Positions 54,906 through 63,487 of a stretch of DNA of 64,000 bases are shown here, in pieces. This DNA is from Ruoffia halotolerans (GTDB lineage: Bacteria; Bacillota; Bacilli; Lactobacillales; Aerococcaceae). Both the position numbers and the translations under genes were made by a program. How positions within the stretch are numbered: the stretch's first letter is position 1; every line of letters starts with the position of its first letter. The notes under the pieces were generated by a model. The model made no database searches and was not told the origin of the DNA. It worked only from the letters and a program-made list of their open reading frames with translations. The stretch spans positions 1-64,000 of the forward strand of contig NZ_JACAOA010000008.1 of the NCBI RefSeq assembly GCF_014049385.1, read 5' to 3'.

Positions 54906-54949
54906 GCTCTAAGAATTCCTGTATAAGGGATTTCTTGGAGCATTTTTTT
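54906..54949 (+). terminator. Terminator after yajC
   Basis: GCTCTAAGAA at 54906-54915 pairs with TTCTTGGAGC at 54932-54941, extended by CC with GG, followed by seven T residues. Confidence 0.9.
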
Positions 54950-54994
54950 GTCAATAAATAAAGTTATCTTCAAATGATACTTAAACATTAGAGA

Positions 54995-55023
54995 TTGATT
55001 TTACGAACAAGTGTTTGTATAAT
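54995..55023 (+). promoter_or_regulatory. dinB promoter with a perfect LexA (SOS) box in the spacer
   Basis: TTGATT at 54995-55000, a 17-bp spacer and TATAAT at 55018-55023. The LexA box CGAACAAGTGTTTG fills 55004-55017, matching CGAACRNRYGTTYG at every position, so a bound repressor would sit between the -35 and -10 and block polymerase. This predicts SOS induction of dinB and the following transporter. Confidence 0.93.
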
Positions 55024-55049
55024 ATATACAATAAAGTGAGGTGAGTTGC

Positions 55050-56165
55050 GTGCAATATGGTATTTTATCTTTTGATGAAGTTGAACCCGATATATCAAGA
55101 AAAATTCTCCATGTCGACATGGATGCCTTTTATGCCAGTGTTGAAGTGAGAGATAACCCTAAATTAAAGAATAAGCCTGTTGTTATAGCAAAGCATCCCA
55201 AACTTACCGGTGGACGAGGGATTGTATCAACCTGTAATTACGAAGCAAGAAAGTATGGCATTCACTCTGCAATGTCTGCTCAAGAAGCCTATATGCGTTG
55301 TCCTAAAGCTGTCTTTATCCAAGGAGATTTAAATTACTATCGTGAAATATCGATGCAAATTAGAGAAATCTTTAATGAATATACGGATTTAATTGAGCCT
55401 GTATCCCTAGATGAGGCTTATTTGGATGTAACGAATAATAAAAAGAATATGAAGAGTGCGACAATCATGGCTATGGAGATAAAGGAAGAAGTTTACCGCC
55501 GAACGCGTTTAACTTGTTCTGTGGGGATTTCTTATAATAAATTCATCGCAAAAATTGCCTCAGACTATAATAAACCTAACGGAATCACCTTAGTTGAACC
55601 CAAAGATGCTGTTCAATTCTTAAAAGAATTAAGTATCGATAAATTTCATGGAGTAGGGAAGAAGTCACTCCCGAATTTCCATGATATGGGAATTTTTACT
55701 GGGAAAGATTTATACGAAAAGTCACTCGATGAATTAATTGATAACTTTGGTAAAATGGGCTATTCCTTATATTTTAAAGTGCGAGGCGTTCATAATACAC
55801 CTGTGAATAATAAGCGCGAACGAAAATCAATTGGAAGAGAAAGAACCTTCTCGGTATTTCTTGAATTAGAGTCTCAAGTAGTAGATAATATAGTTAAATT
55901 GATACACCAGGTGGACAATCGACATCATATTTCTGATATGAGAGCACATACGATTACTTTGAAAATTCGATACGATAATTTTGAGACAATTACTCGACAA
56001 ATTCAATCCATTGAAACGATTGAATCTCTTGAAAAAAGTATAGAATTAGCTAAGGAAATTTGGAAAGAGCATGGACATCTTGACCGGACCATTCGATTAT
56101 TAGGTGTGACTTTTTCAAATTTCGACCACCCTTTATATACATCAATTAAACTTGACTTAGACTAG
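55050..56165 (+). CDS. dinB: DNA polymerase IV (Y family)
   Basis: Pol IV performs error-prone translesion synthesis. The palm motif ILHVDMDAFYASVEVRDNP near residue 22, SLDEAYLD near 119 and RERTFS-type little finger are all present in about 371 residues. I start at GTG 55050, six bases after AGGTG; an in-frame GTG at 55041 is part of that region. It lies directly behind a promoter with a perfect LexA box. There is no obvious beta-clamp binding tail other than the LGVTFSNF region. The next gene follows 12 bp later. Confidence 0.95.
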   Translation: MQYGILSFDEVEPDISRKILHVDMDAFYASVEVRDNPKLKNKPVVIAKHPKLTGGRGIVSTCNYEARKYGIHSAMSAQEAYMRCPKAVFIQGDLNYYREISMQIREIFNEYTDLIEPVSLDEAYLDVTNNKKNMKSATIMAMEIKEEVYRRTRLTCSVGISYNKFIAKIASDYNKPNGITLVEPKDAVQFLKELSIDKFHGVGKKSLPNFHDMGIFTGKDLYEKSLDELIDNFGKMGYSLYFKVRGVHNTPVNNKRERKSIGRERTFSVFLELESQVVDNIVKLIHQVDNRHHISDMRAHTITLKIRYDNFETITRQIQSIETIESLEKSIELAKEIWKEHGHLDRTIRLLGVTFSNFDHPLYTSIKLDLD

Positions 56166-56177
56166 GAGAATAAATAT

Positions 56178-56981
56178 ATGGCATTATTTAGTAATTCAAT
56201 TTTTCAAGCACTCATTGCAGGGATATTTACTTGGCTTTGTACATTATTTGGCTCTTCTTTTGTTTTTCTTTTTAAAGAAGTGAATGATCGCTTTTTAGCA
56301 ATTATGCAAGGATTTGCAGCAGGAGTGATGATCGCAGCATCTTTTTGGTCGTTACTAGCACCTGCGTTAGAATATGCTGAATCTAGCTCATCATCGTTAC
56401 CGGCTTGGTTACCCGTAGCAGTAGGCTTTGTGGTTGGAGGTTTATTTTTAAGACTCCTTGACTACACAGTTCCGCATACGCATTTATCTGAAGACCATGG
56501 AGACTCAGATAATAGAAAATTATCGAAGACAATGATGTTATTCTTAGCCGTAACCATACATAATATTCCAGAAGGACTCGCCTTAGGTGTTGCCTTTGCG
56601 GCAGCAGGCGTTGGTAATGGTGGAGCAACTTTAACTGGAGCCATTGCATTAGCTATTGGTATCGGTTTACAAAATATACCTGAAGGATCAGCTTTATCAT
56701 TACCATTATATGCAGATGGAAGAACGAAACGAAAAGCGTTTCAAATGGGACAGTTATCAGCGGTTGTTGAACCAGTTTCAGCTGTTATTGGGGCAGCAGC
56801 CGTTCTAGTTGTTCAAGAAATATTACCTTATGCACTTGCTTTCGCAGCTGGATCAATGATCTTTGTGGTTGTTGAGCAATTAATTCCTGAATCACAATCC
56901 TCTAACCATACGGATGAAGCAACTTTAGCATTAATTGGTGGTTTTATCCTAATGATGATATTAGATGTGGCCTTAGGTTAA
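56178..56981 (+). CDS. ZIP-family metal transporter
   Basis: A 267-residue membrane protein with about eight helices and the ZIP signatures in helices IV and V: HNIPEGLALGVAFA near residue 128 and NIPEGSALSLPL near 166, which bind the transported divalent metal. A His-containing loop (PHTHLSEDHGDSD) lies between helices III and IV. It is likely a zinc, possibly iron or manganese, importer of the ZupT/GufA group. It is 12 bp behind dinB and may share its SOS-controlled transcript. The terminator follows closely. Confidence 0.9.
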   Translation: MALFSNSIFQALIAGIFTWLCTLFGSSFVFLFKEVNDRFLAIMQGFAAGVMIAASFWSLLAPALEYAESSSSSLPAWLPVAVGFVVGGLFLRLLDYTVPHTHLSEDHGDSDNRKLSKTMMLFLAVTIHNIPEGLALGVAFAAAGVGNGGATLTGAIALAIGIGLQNIPEGSALSLPLYADGRTKRKAFQMGQLSAVVEPVSAVIGAAAVLVVQEILPYALAFAAGSMIFVVVEQLIPESQSSNHTDEATLALIGGFILMMILDVALG

Positions 56982-57003
56982 TAATTATTTTCAATCTGTA
57001 ATT

Positions 57004-57051
57004 AAACTGTTATACTGTAATTATCGATTCACAGTATAACAGTTTTTTATT
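57004..57051 (+). terminator. Terminator after the ZIP transporter gene
   Basis: AAACTGTTATACTGT at 57004-57018 is exactly complementary to 57031-57045, followed by six T residues. Confidence 0.88.
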
Positions 57052-57067
57052 TATCTGGAGGGATTTA

Positions 57068-58387
57068 GTGACTACTAAGCATAATCAAATACTACAATAT
57101 ATTGAAACACTTCCCATTGGCAAAAAAATATCCGTTCGAGGAATCGCCAAGCATTTAAATATGAGTGAAGGAACGGCTTACCGAGCAATTAAAGATGCTG
57201 AAACACTGGGTATTGTCTCAACAATCGAGAGAGTTGGAACAATACGTATTGAGAAGAAATCAAAGTTTTTACCAGAAATGTTACGCTTTAATGAAATGGT
57301 TTCAATAATCGAAGGAACTGTTCTAGGTGGGGAAGAAGGTTTAGATCGTCACCTTAATAAATTCATTATTGGTGCAATGCAAGAAAATGACGTTAAAAAA
57401 TACTTTGTACCTAATTCACTCATCATCGTGGGAAACAGGGAAGAAGTTCAACAATTGGCGTTAGAGAATGATGTTGCTGTCCTTATTACAGGTGGCTTTG
57501 ATACGAGTGATAAGATCGTGGAACTTGCTAACGAGAAGAAATTACCAGTTATTTCGACGCCTTTTGATTCATTTACAGTGGCGACGATTATTAACCGTTC
57601 TATGGCAGACCAAGAAATAAAGAAAGAAATTATGACTATTGCCGATATCTTTACGCCGATTGATCAAACACCTGCATTAACGGCTCAAGATACTGTGAAC
57701 ACATTCTACGAGCTTTCACGTAAATCTGGACTTTCACGCTTTCCAGTCCATCATAACAGCCGTTTGATCGGAGTTGTGACGGCGAAAGACCTCATAGGGA
57801 AATCTGAATCAGTCCTAATTGAAAGAGTCATGACTAAAGATTTAGTGACTGTTCAAAAACACATGACTGTCGCAAGCGTCTCACAACTGATGGTGCGTGA
57901 AGATATTGAGATGATTCCTGTTATAGAAGATAATATGGAATTATTAGGCGTTGTCTCACGTCAAGATATTATGCGTGGTATTCAAATGATTCAAAAGCAA
58001 CCACAAATTGTGAATACTTTTGAAGATGATATTATTATGCATATTGAAGAATATATCTTAAAGACACAAGAACATAAGTATGACTACCGCGTTGTCGTCC
58101 AGCCACAAATGTTAAACAGTTTAGGAACGATTTCTTATGGTGTTCTTTGTGAATTAATTTCGCATTCTGCTTATCAAAAATTTTATGACACAACAAATCA
58201 AAATCATATTATTGAAAAGATTGATTTGCATTATTTCAAATTAATTCAAATGGGGAATTTAATTCAGTTTAAAGCTGATATTTTCAATCAAAATAGACGA
58301 ACAGCCCTAATTGAGGTCAATGTTTTCCACGAGAATTCTTTAGTTGCAAAAGCAATTATTACGGCCCAAGTTATTGAAACAAAGTAA
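57068..58387 (+). CDS. DRTGG and CBS domain regulatory protein (YtoI-like)
   Basis: This 439-residue soluble protein combines an N-terminal winged helix (residues 1-70, GKKISVRGIAKHLNMSEGTAYRAIKDAETLGI), a DRTGG domain (about 75-190), two CBS modules (about 200-315, SRFPVHHNSRLIGVVTAKDLIG and IEMIPVIEDNMELLGVVSRQDIM) and a C-terminal hotdog-like domain (about 330-435). This is the Bacillus YtoI architecture. CBS and DRTGG pairs often sense adenine nucleotides, so it is probably a ligand-responsive regulator; the target is unknown. The GTG start follows GGAGGGA. The following nrnA gene is also its Bacillus neighbour. Confidence 0.88.
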   Translation: MTTKHNQILQYIETLPIGKKISVRGIAKHLNMSEGTAYRAIKDAETLGIVSTIERVGTIRIEKKSKFLPEMLRFNEMVSIIEGTVLGGEEGLDRHLNKFIIGAMQENDVKKYFVPNSLIIVGNREEVQQLALENDVAVLITGGFDTSDKIVELANEKKLPVISTPFDSFTVATIINRSMADQEIKKEIMTIADIFTPIDQTPALTAQDTVNTFYELSRKSGLSRFPVHHNSRLIGVVTAKDLIGKSESVLIERVMTKDLVTVQKHMTVASVSQLMVREDIEMIPVIEDNMELLGVVSRQDIMRGIQMIQKQPQIVNTFEDDIIMHIEEYILKTQEHKYDYRVVVQPQMLNSLGTISYGVLCELISHSAYQKFYDTTNQNHIIEKIDLHYFKLIQMGNLIQFKADIFNQNRRTALIEVNVFHENSLVAKAIITAQVIETK

Positions 58388-58410
58388 ATGAGTTATAGAA
58401 GGGATAGACT

Positions 58411-59391
58411 ATGTATTTAGAAACTGAGAAAGTACAAGAATTATTAACATACATTAAAAAACATGACACAATTATTATTCATCGACATGTGAGACCCGAT
58501 CCTGATGCATTTGGTTCACAGCTTGGCTTAAAGTATCTAATTAAGAATGCTTTTGAGAACAAAAAAGTGCTAGCAGCTGGAACGATGTCAAAAGGGTTAT
58601 CTTGGATGGGTGACATGGACGAGATTGCAGATTCAGATTATGAGGATGCCTTAGTCATTGTTGTTGATACAGCCAATTATCCTAGAATTGAAGATAAGCG
58701 GTATAATAAAGGGGCAAAACTTGTAAAAATAGACCATCATCCTGATGTGGATAGTTATGGAGATTTAGAGATGGTTTATACAAAAGCAAGTTCATGTAGT
58801 GAAATTATCGCAAATATTTCACTTGAATTGGCAGAGGCGTTACCTCTAACAAAAGAGGCTGCCTTTATGCTATATGCTGGCATTGTCGGGGATACTGGAC
58901 GTTTTCAATATGATTCGACAAGTGCAACAACACTAACAACAGCAGCGGAGTTACTTAAACAAGGGATTGATCACTTTATTATCAATGACCGATTCAATAC
59001 AAAATCAATGGAACAAGCGAAATTCCAAGGCTTTGTCTTAGACCAATTAGAAATTACAGACAATGGTGTGGCTCACATCTTAATTAATCAAGCTGATTTA
59101 AAACGTTACGGAATTACTGAAGAAGAGTCGAATGTCGCTATCGGAATTCCAGGGAGTATAATGGGTGTAAATACTTGGGCTTTATTCATCGAACAAGAAG
59201 GTAGCCATCCATATTGGAGAGTTCGTGTGCGGTCAAAAGGACCAGCAATCAATGAAATAGCGGCTAAATACCATGGTGGAGGTCATCCTAAAGCAAGTGG
59301 TGCCTCGGTCTATAGCAAAGAGGAAATGAGTCAATTATTAGAGGATTTAGAGCAAGCAGCGCAAGCATATTTAGATAATATAAGTGAATAG
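58411..59391 (+). CDS. nrnA: Oligoribonuclease / pAp phosphatase NrnA
   Basis: A 326-residue DHH-DHHA1 phosphoesterase that degrades short RNA oligonucleotides and 3'-phosphoadenosine 5'-phosphate. The metal site is visible as IIIHRHVRPDPDAFGSQ near residue 25, VVDTANYPR, KIDHHPDVDSYG near 106 and GDTGRFQYDST, with the DHHA1 motif KYHGGGHPKASGA. It follows ytoI by 23 bp, the same order as in Bacillus. Confidence 0.93.
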   Translation: MYLETEKVQELLTYIKKHDTIIIHRHVRPDPDAFGSQLGLKYLIKNAFENKKVLAAGTMSKGLSWMGDMDEIADSDYEDALVIVVDTANYPRIEDKRYNKGAKLVKIDHHPDVDSYGDLEMVYTKASSCSEIIANISLELAEALPLTKEAAFMLYAGIVGDTGRFQYDSTSATTLTTAAELLKQGIDHFIINDRFNTKSMEQAKFQGFVLDQLEITDNGVAHILINQADLKRYGITEEESNVAIGIPGSIMGVNTWALFIEQEGSHPYWRVRVRSKGPAINEIAAKYHGGGHPKASGASVYSKEEMSQLLEDLEQAAQAYLDNISE

Positions 59392-59393
59392 AG

Positions 59394-59430
59394 AAAAGAC
59401 CAAGTTGATTTTGAGTCAACTTGGTCTTTT
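59394..59430. terminator. Bidirectional terminator between nrnA and zwf
   Basis: AAAAGACCAAGTTGA at 59394-59408 is exactly complementary to 59416-59430, a 15-bp stem between convergent genes. Confidence 0.92.
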
Positions 59431-59444
59431 ACTTTGTATTTTAT

Positions 59445-60884
59445 TTAATCAAACCAGTCAAAGCCTTGTTTATTAATGAGATCATCAGCAGCTTTTGGCC
59501 CACTAGACATCGCTGGATAGTTGGGAAAATCAGGTTTCGGTGCCTCTTTCCATAAGCGCTGAATATTATCAACAAATTTCCAATCATGTGCAACTTCAAG
59601 CCAGTGATTAAAGTTATTTAAATTCCCTTGAATACATGCTAAGATTAAACGCTCGTAATCTGCAGGCATTGCGTTAATTTCTTTCTCATCTGGTGAGTAT
59701 GACAATTCAATTTGTTTTAGTTCATTTGTATAACCGATGGTTTCTTGATTTAAATAAAGTCGATAAGCTAGGTCTGGATTAATTTCGATCATTAATCTAT
59801 TGCCAGGCACACCTTCTTTAGTTGCTTTAAATTGAACATGAATCGTTGTATATTTTCCATTTAGTCGCTTTCCAGAGCGAATAAAGAATGGTGTACCTTC
59901 CCATTCTGGTAAATCAATTAAAACTTTGGCTGCGAAATATGTTTCAGTGGTTGACTCTGCATCTACCTTATCTTCATCACGGTATGCTTTGTACTCATTG
60001 GATTCGCTCGCACCATATTGGCCTCGAACGACATTTTCTTGTAATTCAGCAACAGAATCATATTGATGTAGATTTTTTAAGATATGAATTTTTTCTTGAC
60101 GAATCGACTCAGGCTCATCGTCCTTTGGTTCATTCATAGCAACTAATGAAAGCATTTGAAGTGCATGATTTTGTATCATGTCTTTAGATACACCACTATT
60201 TTCATAGTAGTCACCACGATCTTCAACACCAACTTCTTCAGCAAGCGTAATTTGAACATGGTCAATATTCTCTTTATTCCAAATTGACTTTAACATGATG
60301 TTACTAAAGCGTAAATTTAGGAGAGACTTAACAAAACCTTTTCCTAAATAATGGTCAATACGGTAAATTTCATTTTCTTCAAATGAAACTTGAAGTTGTT
60401 CCTGTAATTCATTGGCTGAATTAAGGTCATTTCCGAATGGTTTTTCGATAATTAATCGGTTATAACCTTGTTCCGTAGCTAAGCCAGAACCTTTAATATG
60501 CTGCGTAATTATAGGGAATAGACTAGGCGAGAGCGAGATATAGAAGATTCGATTCCCTTTTGTTTGATACATTTCCTCTAACTCTAAAGCTAATTCTTGT
60601 AAATTATGATACTCATCTACATCATTCACATCGTGTGATTGATAATAGAAGTGTGATGCAAATTCTTCAGCATGTGCTTGGTCATCAATTTCATCTTTAA
60701 TACTGTTTAGGACTACCTCACGCAAATAATCGTCTGTCCAAGGACGACGAGCAGTTCCTATTAAGGCAAAATGTTCCGATATATAATTGTTTTTGTATAA
60801 TCGATATATTGCTAGATATAACTTACGGGCAGCTAAATCACCCGTAGCTCCGAACAATGTAATGAGTAAACGATGTTTTTCCAT
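59445..60884 (-). CDS. zwf: Glucose-6-phosphate 1-dehydrogenase
   Basis: Zwf oxidises glucose 6-phosphate to 6-phosphogluconolactone, producing NADPH for the oxidative pentose phosphate pathway. The 479-residue protein starts with the dinucleotide-binding LFGATGDLAARKLY, contains the active-site RIDHYLGKG near residue 178 and EKPFGND, and has the C-terminal domain of normal length. A GGAGGGATTTC site precedes the start. It is divergent from the helicase gene. Confidence 0.97.
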   Translation of the reverse strand: MEKHRLLITLFGATGDLAARKLYLAIYRLYKNNYISEHFALIGTARRPWTDDYLREVVLNSIKDEIDDQAHAEEFASHFYYQSHDVNDVDEYHNLQELALELEEMYQTKGNRIFYISLSPSLFPIITQHIKGSGLATEQGYNRLIIEKPFGNDLNSANELQEQLQVSFEENEIYRIDHYLGKGFVKSLLNLRFSNIMLKSIWNKENIDHVQITLAEEVGVEDRGDYYENSGVSKDMIQNHALQMLSLVAMNEPKDDEPESIRQEKIHILKNLHQYDSVAELQENVVRGQYGASESNEYKAYRDEDKVDAESTTETYFAAKVLIDLPEWEGTPFFIRSGKRLNGKYTTIHVQFKATKEGVPGNRLMIEINPDLAYRLYLNQETIGYTNELKQIELSYSPDEKEINAMPADYERLILACIQGNLNNFNHWLEVAHDWKFVDNIQRLWKEAPKPDFPNYPAMSSGPKAADDLINKQGFDWFD

Positions 60885-60995
60885 GAAATCCCTCCATCTT
60901 TAACAACCAATATTATAGCTTAAAAATGACCTAGTTACAATTTAAGGAGACAAAAATCTAATAATCTGTTCATTTTATTTTAATATTACTTTGGT

Positions 60996-61024
60996 TTGTT
61001 TTTCTTTACCGATACTTGTATAAT
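60996..61024 (+). promoter_or_regulatory. Promoter of the DEAD-box helicase gene
   Basis: TTGTTT at 60996-61001, a 17-bp spacer and a perfect TATAAT at 61019-61024, 40 bp before the start codon. Confidence 0.68.
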
Positions 61025-61063
61025 TTGACATGTTAGTAAAAAGTACAGTGAAAGGAGATTATT

Positions 61064-62380
61064 ATGAAATTATTTAAAGAATTACCATTGAAACAATTTA
61101 TTCAAGATGCGTTATTAGATATTCACTTTGAAACTTTAACGCCAGTTCAAGAAGAAGTGATTCCACAAGCTTTAGATGGACAAAGTTTAATTGTTCAATC
61201 CCAAACCGGCTCAGGAAAAACACATAGTTTTTTAGTGCCCATCTTAAACCAAATTGATCCAGATGCAAATGAAGTCCAAGCAGTAGTTACTGCACCAAGT
61301 AGAGAATTAGCAGAACAATTGTATAATGTAGCAATTCAAATTGCTGAGTTTTCAGAAAAACCAATCAAAGTCGTGCGTTATATTGGAGGTACTGATAAGC
61401 AACGCCAACTTGAAAAATTACAAAATAATGAACAACCTCAATTAGTTATTGGTACTCCGGGGAGAATTTTCGACTTAATGTCTGAAAATGCACTTTGGGT
61501 TCAATCAACCAAAACATTCGTTGTTGATGAAGCTGACATGACAATGGATTTAGGATTTTTATCGATAATAGACGAGATTGCCTCAAGAATGCCGGAAGAA
61601 TTACAAATCATGGTTTTCTCAGCAACAATCCCTCAAACATTAGAAGTGTTCTTAAATAAATATATGACGGCACCAAAAATAATCGAAATCGATAATCAAG
61701 GTGTAATCGCTGATATGATTGAGAATTACTTAATCTATACGCGGGGCAGAGATAGAGCGGAGATAGCTTATTCCTTACTAACAATGGGTGAGCCATACTT
61801 AGCACTGATCTTCTGTAACACAAAGCAATATGCCGATGAAGTCAGTCATTTCTTAAAAAATAAGGGACTAAAAGTAGCGACGATTCATGGCGGACTGACA
61901 CCTAGAGAACGTAAAAGAGTAATGCGACAAATTCGTGATCTAGAATTCCAATATGTAGTCGCGACAGATTTAGCTGCCCGTGGTATTGATATTCCAGGAA
62001 CGTCTATGGTTATTAATATGGAAATTCCTACTGAATTAGATTTCTTTATCCACCGAGTTGGTCGTACCGGACGTAACAATATTAAAGGTGTTGCTTATAC
62101 TTTAATTGAGCCTGACAATGAACGTGACATTCATACTTTAGAGAAAAAAGGGATTGAATTTGAGTACGTTGACATTGTAAAAGATGAAATTAGAGAAGTT
62201 AAAGCTAGAAATGCTCGTGCAAAACGTGAAGACAAAAAGAAAAATGAAGATACTGTGATTAAAGGTATGATTCAACGTAATAAAAAACGTAAAGTAAAAC
62301 CAGGCTATAAGAAAAAATTAGATCGACAAATCCAATCCCACAAACGAACACAAGCACGTCAAAATAAGCGCAAGAAATAA
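61064..62380 (+). CDS. DEAD-box RNA helicase (CshB-like)
   Basis: A 438-residue ATP-dependent RNA helicase. The motifs run in order: Q motif LTPVQEEVIPQAL, Walker A SQTGSGKT near residue 47, TAPSRELAEQL, GTPGRI, VDEADM near 155 (DEAD with the final position part of DEADM), SAT, and ARGIDIPG with HRVGRTGR in the second RecA domain. The C-terminal 60 residues are strongly basic and disordered (NKKRKVKPGYKKKLDRQ), suiting RNA binding. The overall length and tail resemble CshB, a cold-shock helicase; CshA-type proteins are longer. Confidence 0.92.
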   Translation: MKLFKELPLKQFIQDALLDIHFETLTPVQEEVIPQALDGQSLIVQSQTGSGKTHSFLVPILNQIDPDANEVQAVVTAPSRELAEQLYNVAIQIAEFSEKPIKVVRYIGGTDKQRQLEKLQNNEQPQLVIGTPGRIFDLMSENALWVQSTKTFVVDEADMTMDLGFLSIIDEIASRMPEELQIMVFSATIPQTLEVFLNKYMTAPKIIEIDNQGVIADMIENYLIYTRGRDRAEIAYSLLTMGEPYLALIFCNTKQYADEVSHFLKNKGLKVATIHGGLTPRERKRVMRQIRDLEFQYVVATDLAARGIDIPGTSMVINMEIPTELDFFIHRVGRTGRNNIKGVAYTLIEPDNERDIHTLEKKGIEFEYVDIVKDEIREVKARNARAKREDKKKNEDTVIKGMIQRNKKRKVKPGYKKKLDRQIQSHKRTQARQNKRKK

Positions 62381-62383
62381 CAA

Positions 62384-62420
62384 AAAACCAGCTTTCCAAT
62401 TTTAATGGAAGCTGGTTTTA
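62384..62420. terminator. Bidirectional terminator between the helicase and DUF1189 genes
   Basis: AAAACCAGCTTTCCA near 62385 pairs with TGGAAGCTGGTTTT near 62406-62419 with a single bulged base. Confidence 0.85.
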
Positions 62421-62432
62421 ATTTTGTTAATA

Positions 62433-63338
62433 TTATTTTTCATCATCGTCATCATCATTGTCATCGTTGTCTTGACTATCAGTATCATCTTTAAAGTTTA
62501 AATCGATTGTATTGATTTCATCAAGGTTATTCATAATAGTATGAATAAATTTAGTGTGGTTTTTAAAAGCAAGATACAATAGGAATAAAGTAATAGCAGC
62601 TAAAGTAAACTGTGTTGGGACGAATCCCGGAATCAGTATAGACATTAACTCCAGTAATAAAATTGGCACAAATGAGATTACAACTGTTAACTTCAGTCTT
62701 GCTTTGAAATTAATGGCTCTAGTCAGTCGAACATTAAAGAAACCAGCCATAATACTGATTAATATAATTTGGAACCAGTAAACGAAGAAAGCAGTCACTA
62801 GCATTACTACAAACATCATTGTATTAATTGAAAATGATTCTTCAACAATATAATTTAAGAATAATTCAAAGCGATGATTGTTTGCAAACAGATAATCATA
62901 ACCTGGAATTTCTTGAACAACCTCACCAACAGTTAGAAAGGCGTAATCCTCAATAATAAAGATCCCAATAGGGGATTTAGGCATCAACATTTCTCTTTGT
63001 TCAGCTGGAATTTCAGTTTCAAAGCCCATTTCTGTATTGATTGAATCATCAATGACGATTTGCACTGAATCGGATTGATAATAGAGTGGTTTTTCTCCTT
63101 CAGCTATATTCAAAGTTCCTTCTGATAAAGAATACTCTGGAATATACTCAACAGCGTTAGAGAAGTCATCTGAAATTTGTGAAAAAACTGGAATAATATT
63201 AACGAACATCGCTAGTGTCATTGCTAATATCGAACCAAAAGCAACCAAATGAATATATTTCCACGGCATATTTATCGATTCAATATAATAGCGAGGGTTC
63301 TTTAACCCTAGTTTAAGTAAATTAAATATTTTCTTCAT
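62433..63338 (-). CDS. DUF1189 family membrane protein
   Basis: This 301-residue membrane protein starts MKKIFNLLKLGLKNPRYY, with a membrane helix near residues 30-50, an extracytoplasmic domain to about 165, and four more hydrophobic helices between about 170 and 260, which is the layout of DUF1189. Its function is unknown; some relatives are reported to be linked to maltose or glucan metabolism genes. The last 25 residues are almost entirely Asp, Asn and Glu, an odd cytoplasmic tail. A GGACGG ribosome binding site precedes the start. Confidence 0.82.
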   Translation of the reverse strand: MKKIFNLLKLGLKNPRYYIESINMPWKYIHLVAFGSILAMTLAMFVNIIPVFSQISDDFSNAVEYIPEYSLSEGTLNIAEGEKPLYYQSDSVQIVIDDSINTEMGFETEIPAEQREMLMPKSPIGIFIIEDYAFLTVGEVVQEIPGYDYLFANNHRFELFLNYIVEESFSINTMMFVVMLVTAFFVYWFQIILISIMAGFFNVRLTRAINFKARLKLTVVISFVPILLLELMSILIPGFVPTQFTLAAITLFLLYLAFKNHTKFIHTIMNNLDEINTIDLNFKDDTDSQDNDDNDDDDDEK

Positions 63339-63487
63339 TGAACCGTCCTTTACTAATTAAATTCATTAATTTATCTTACCAAAGTCAATTGAATTATCAA
63401 GTAAATTTATGACTTTGCATTTCTTTCAATAGTAACTTATTTATATTAAATCAATGTGTACTCAAGTTATTTATGTATGATCTGAAT

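Noticed and set aside
56730-56748. cre-like GAAAAGCGTTTCA inside the ZIP gene
   Set aside because: Lies in the middle of a coding sequence away from any promoter; probably chance.
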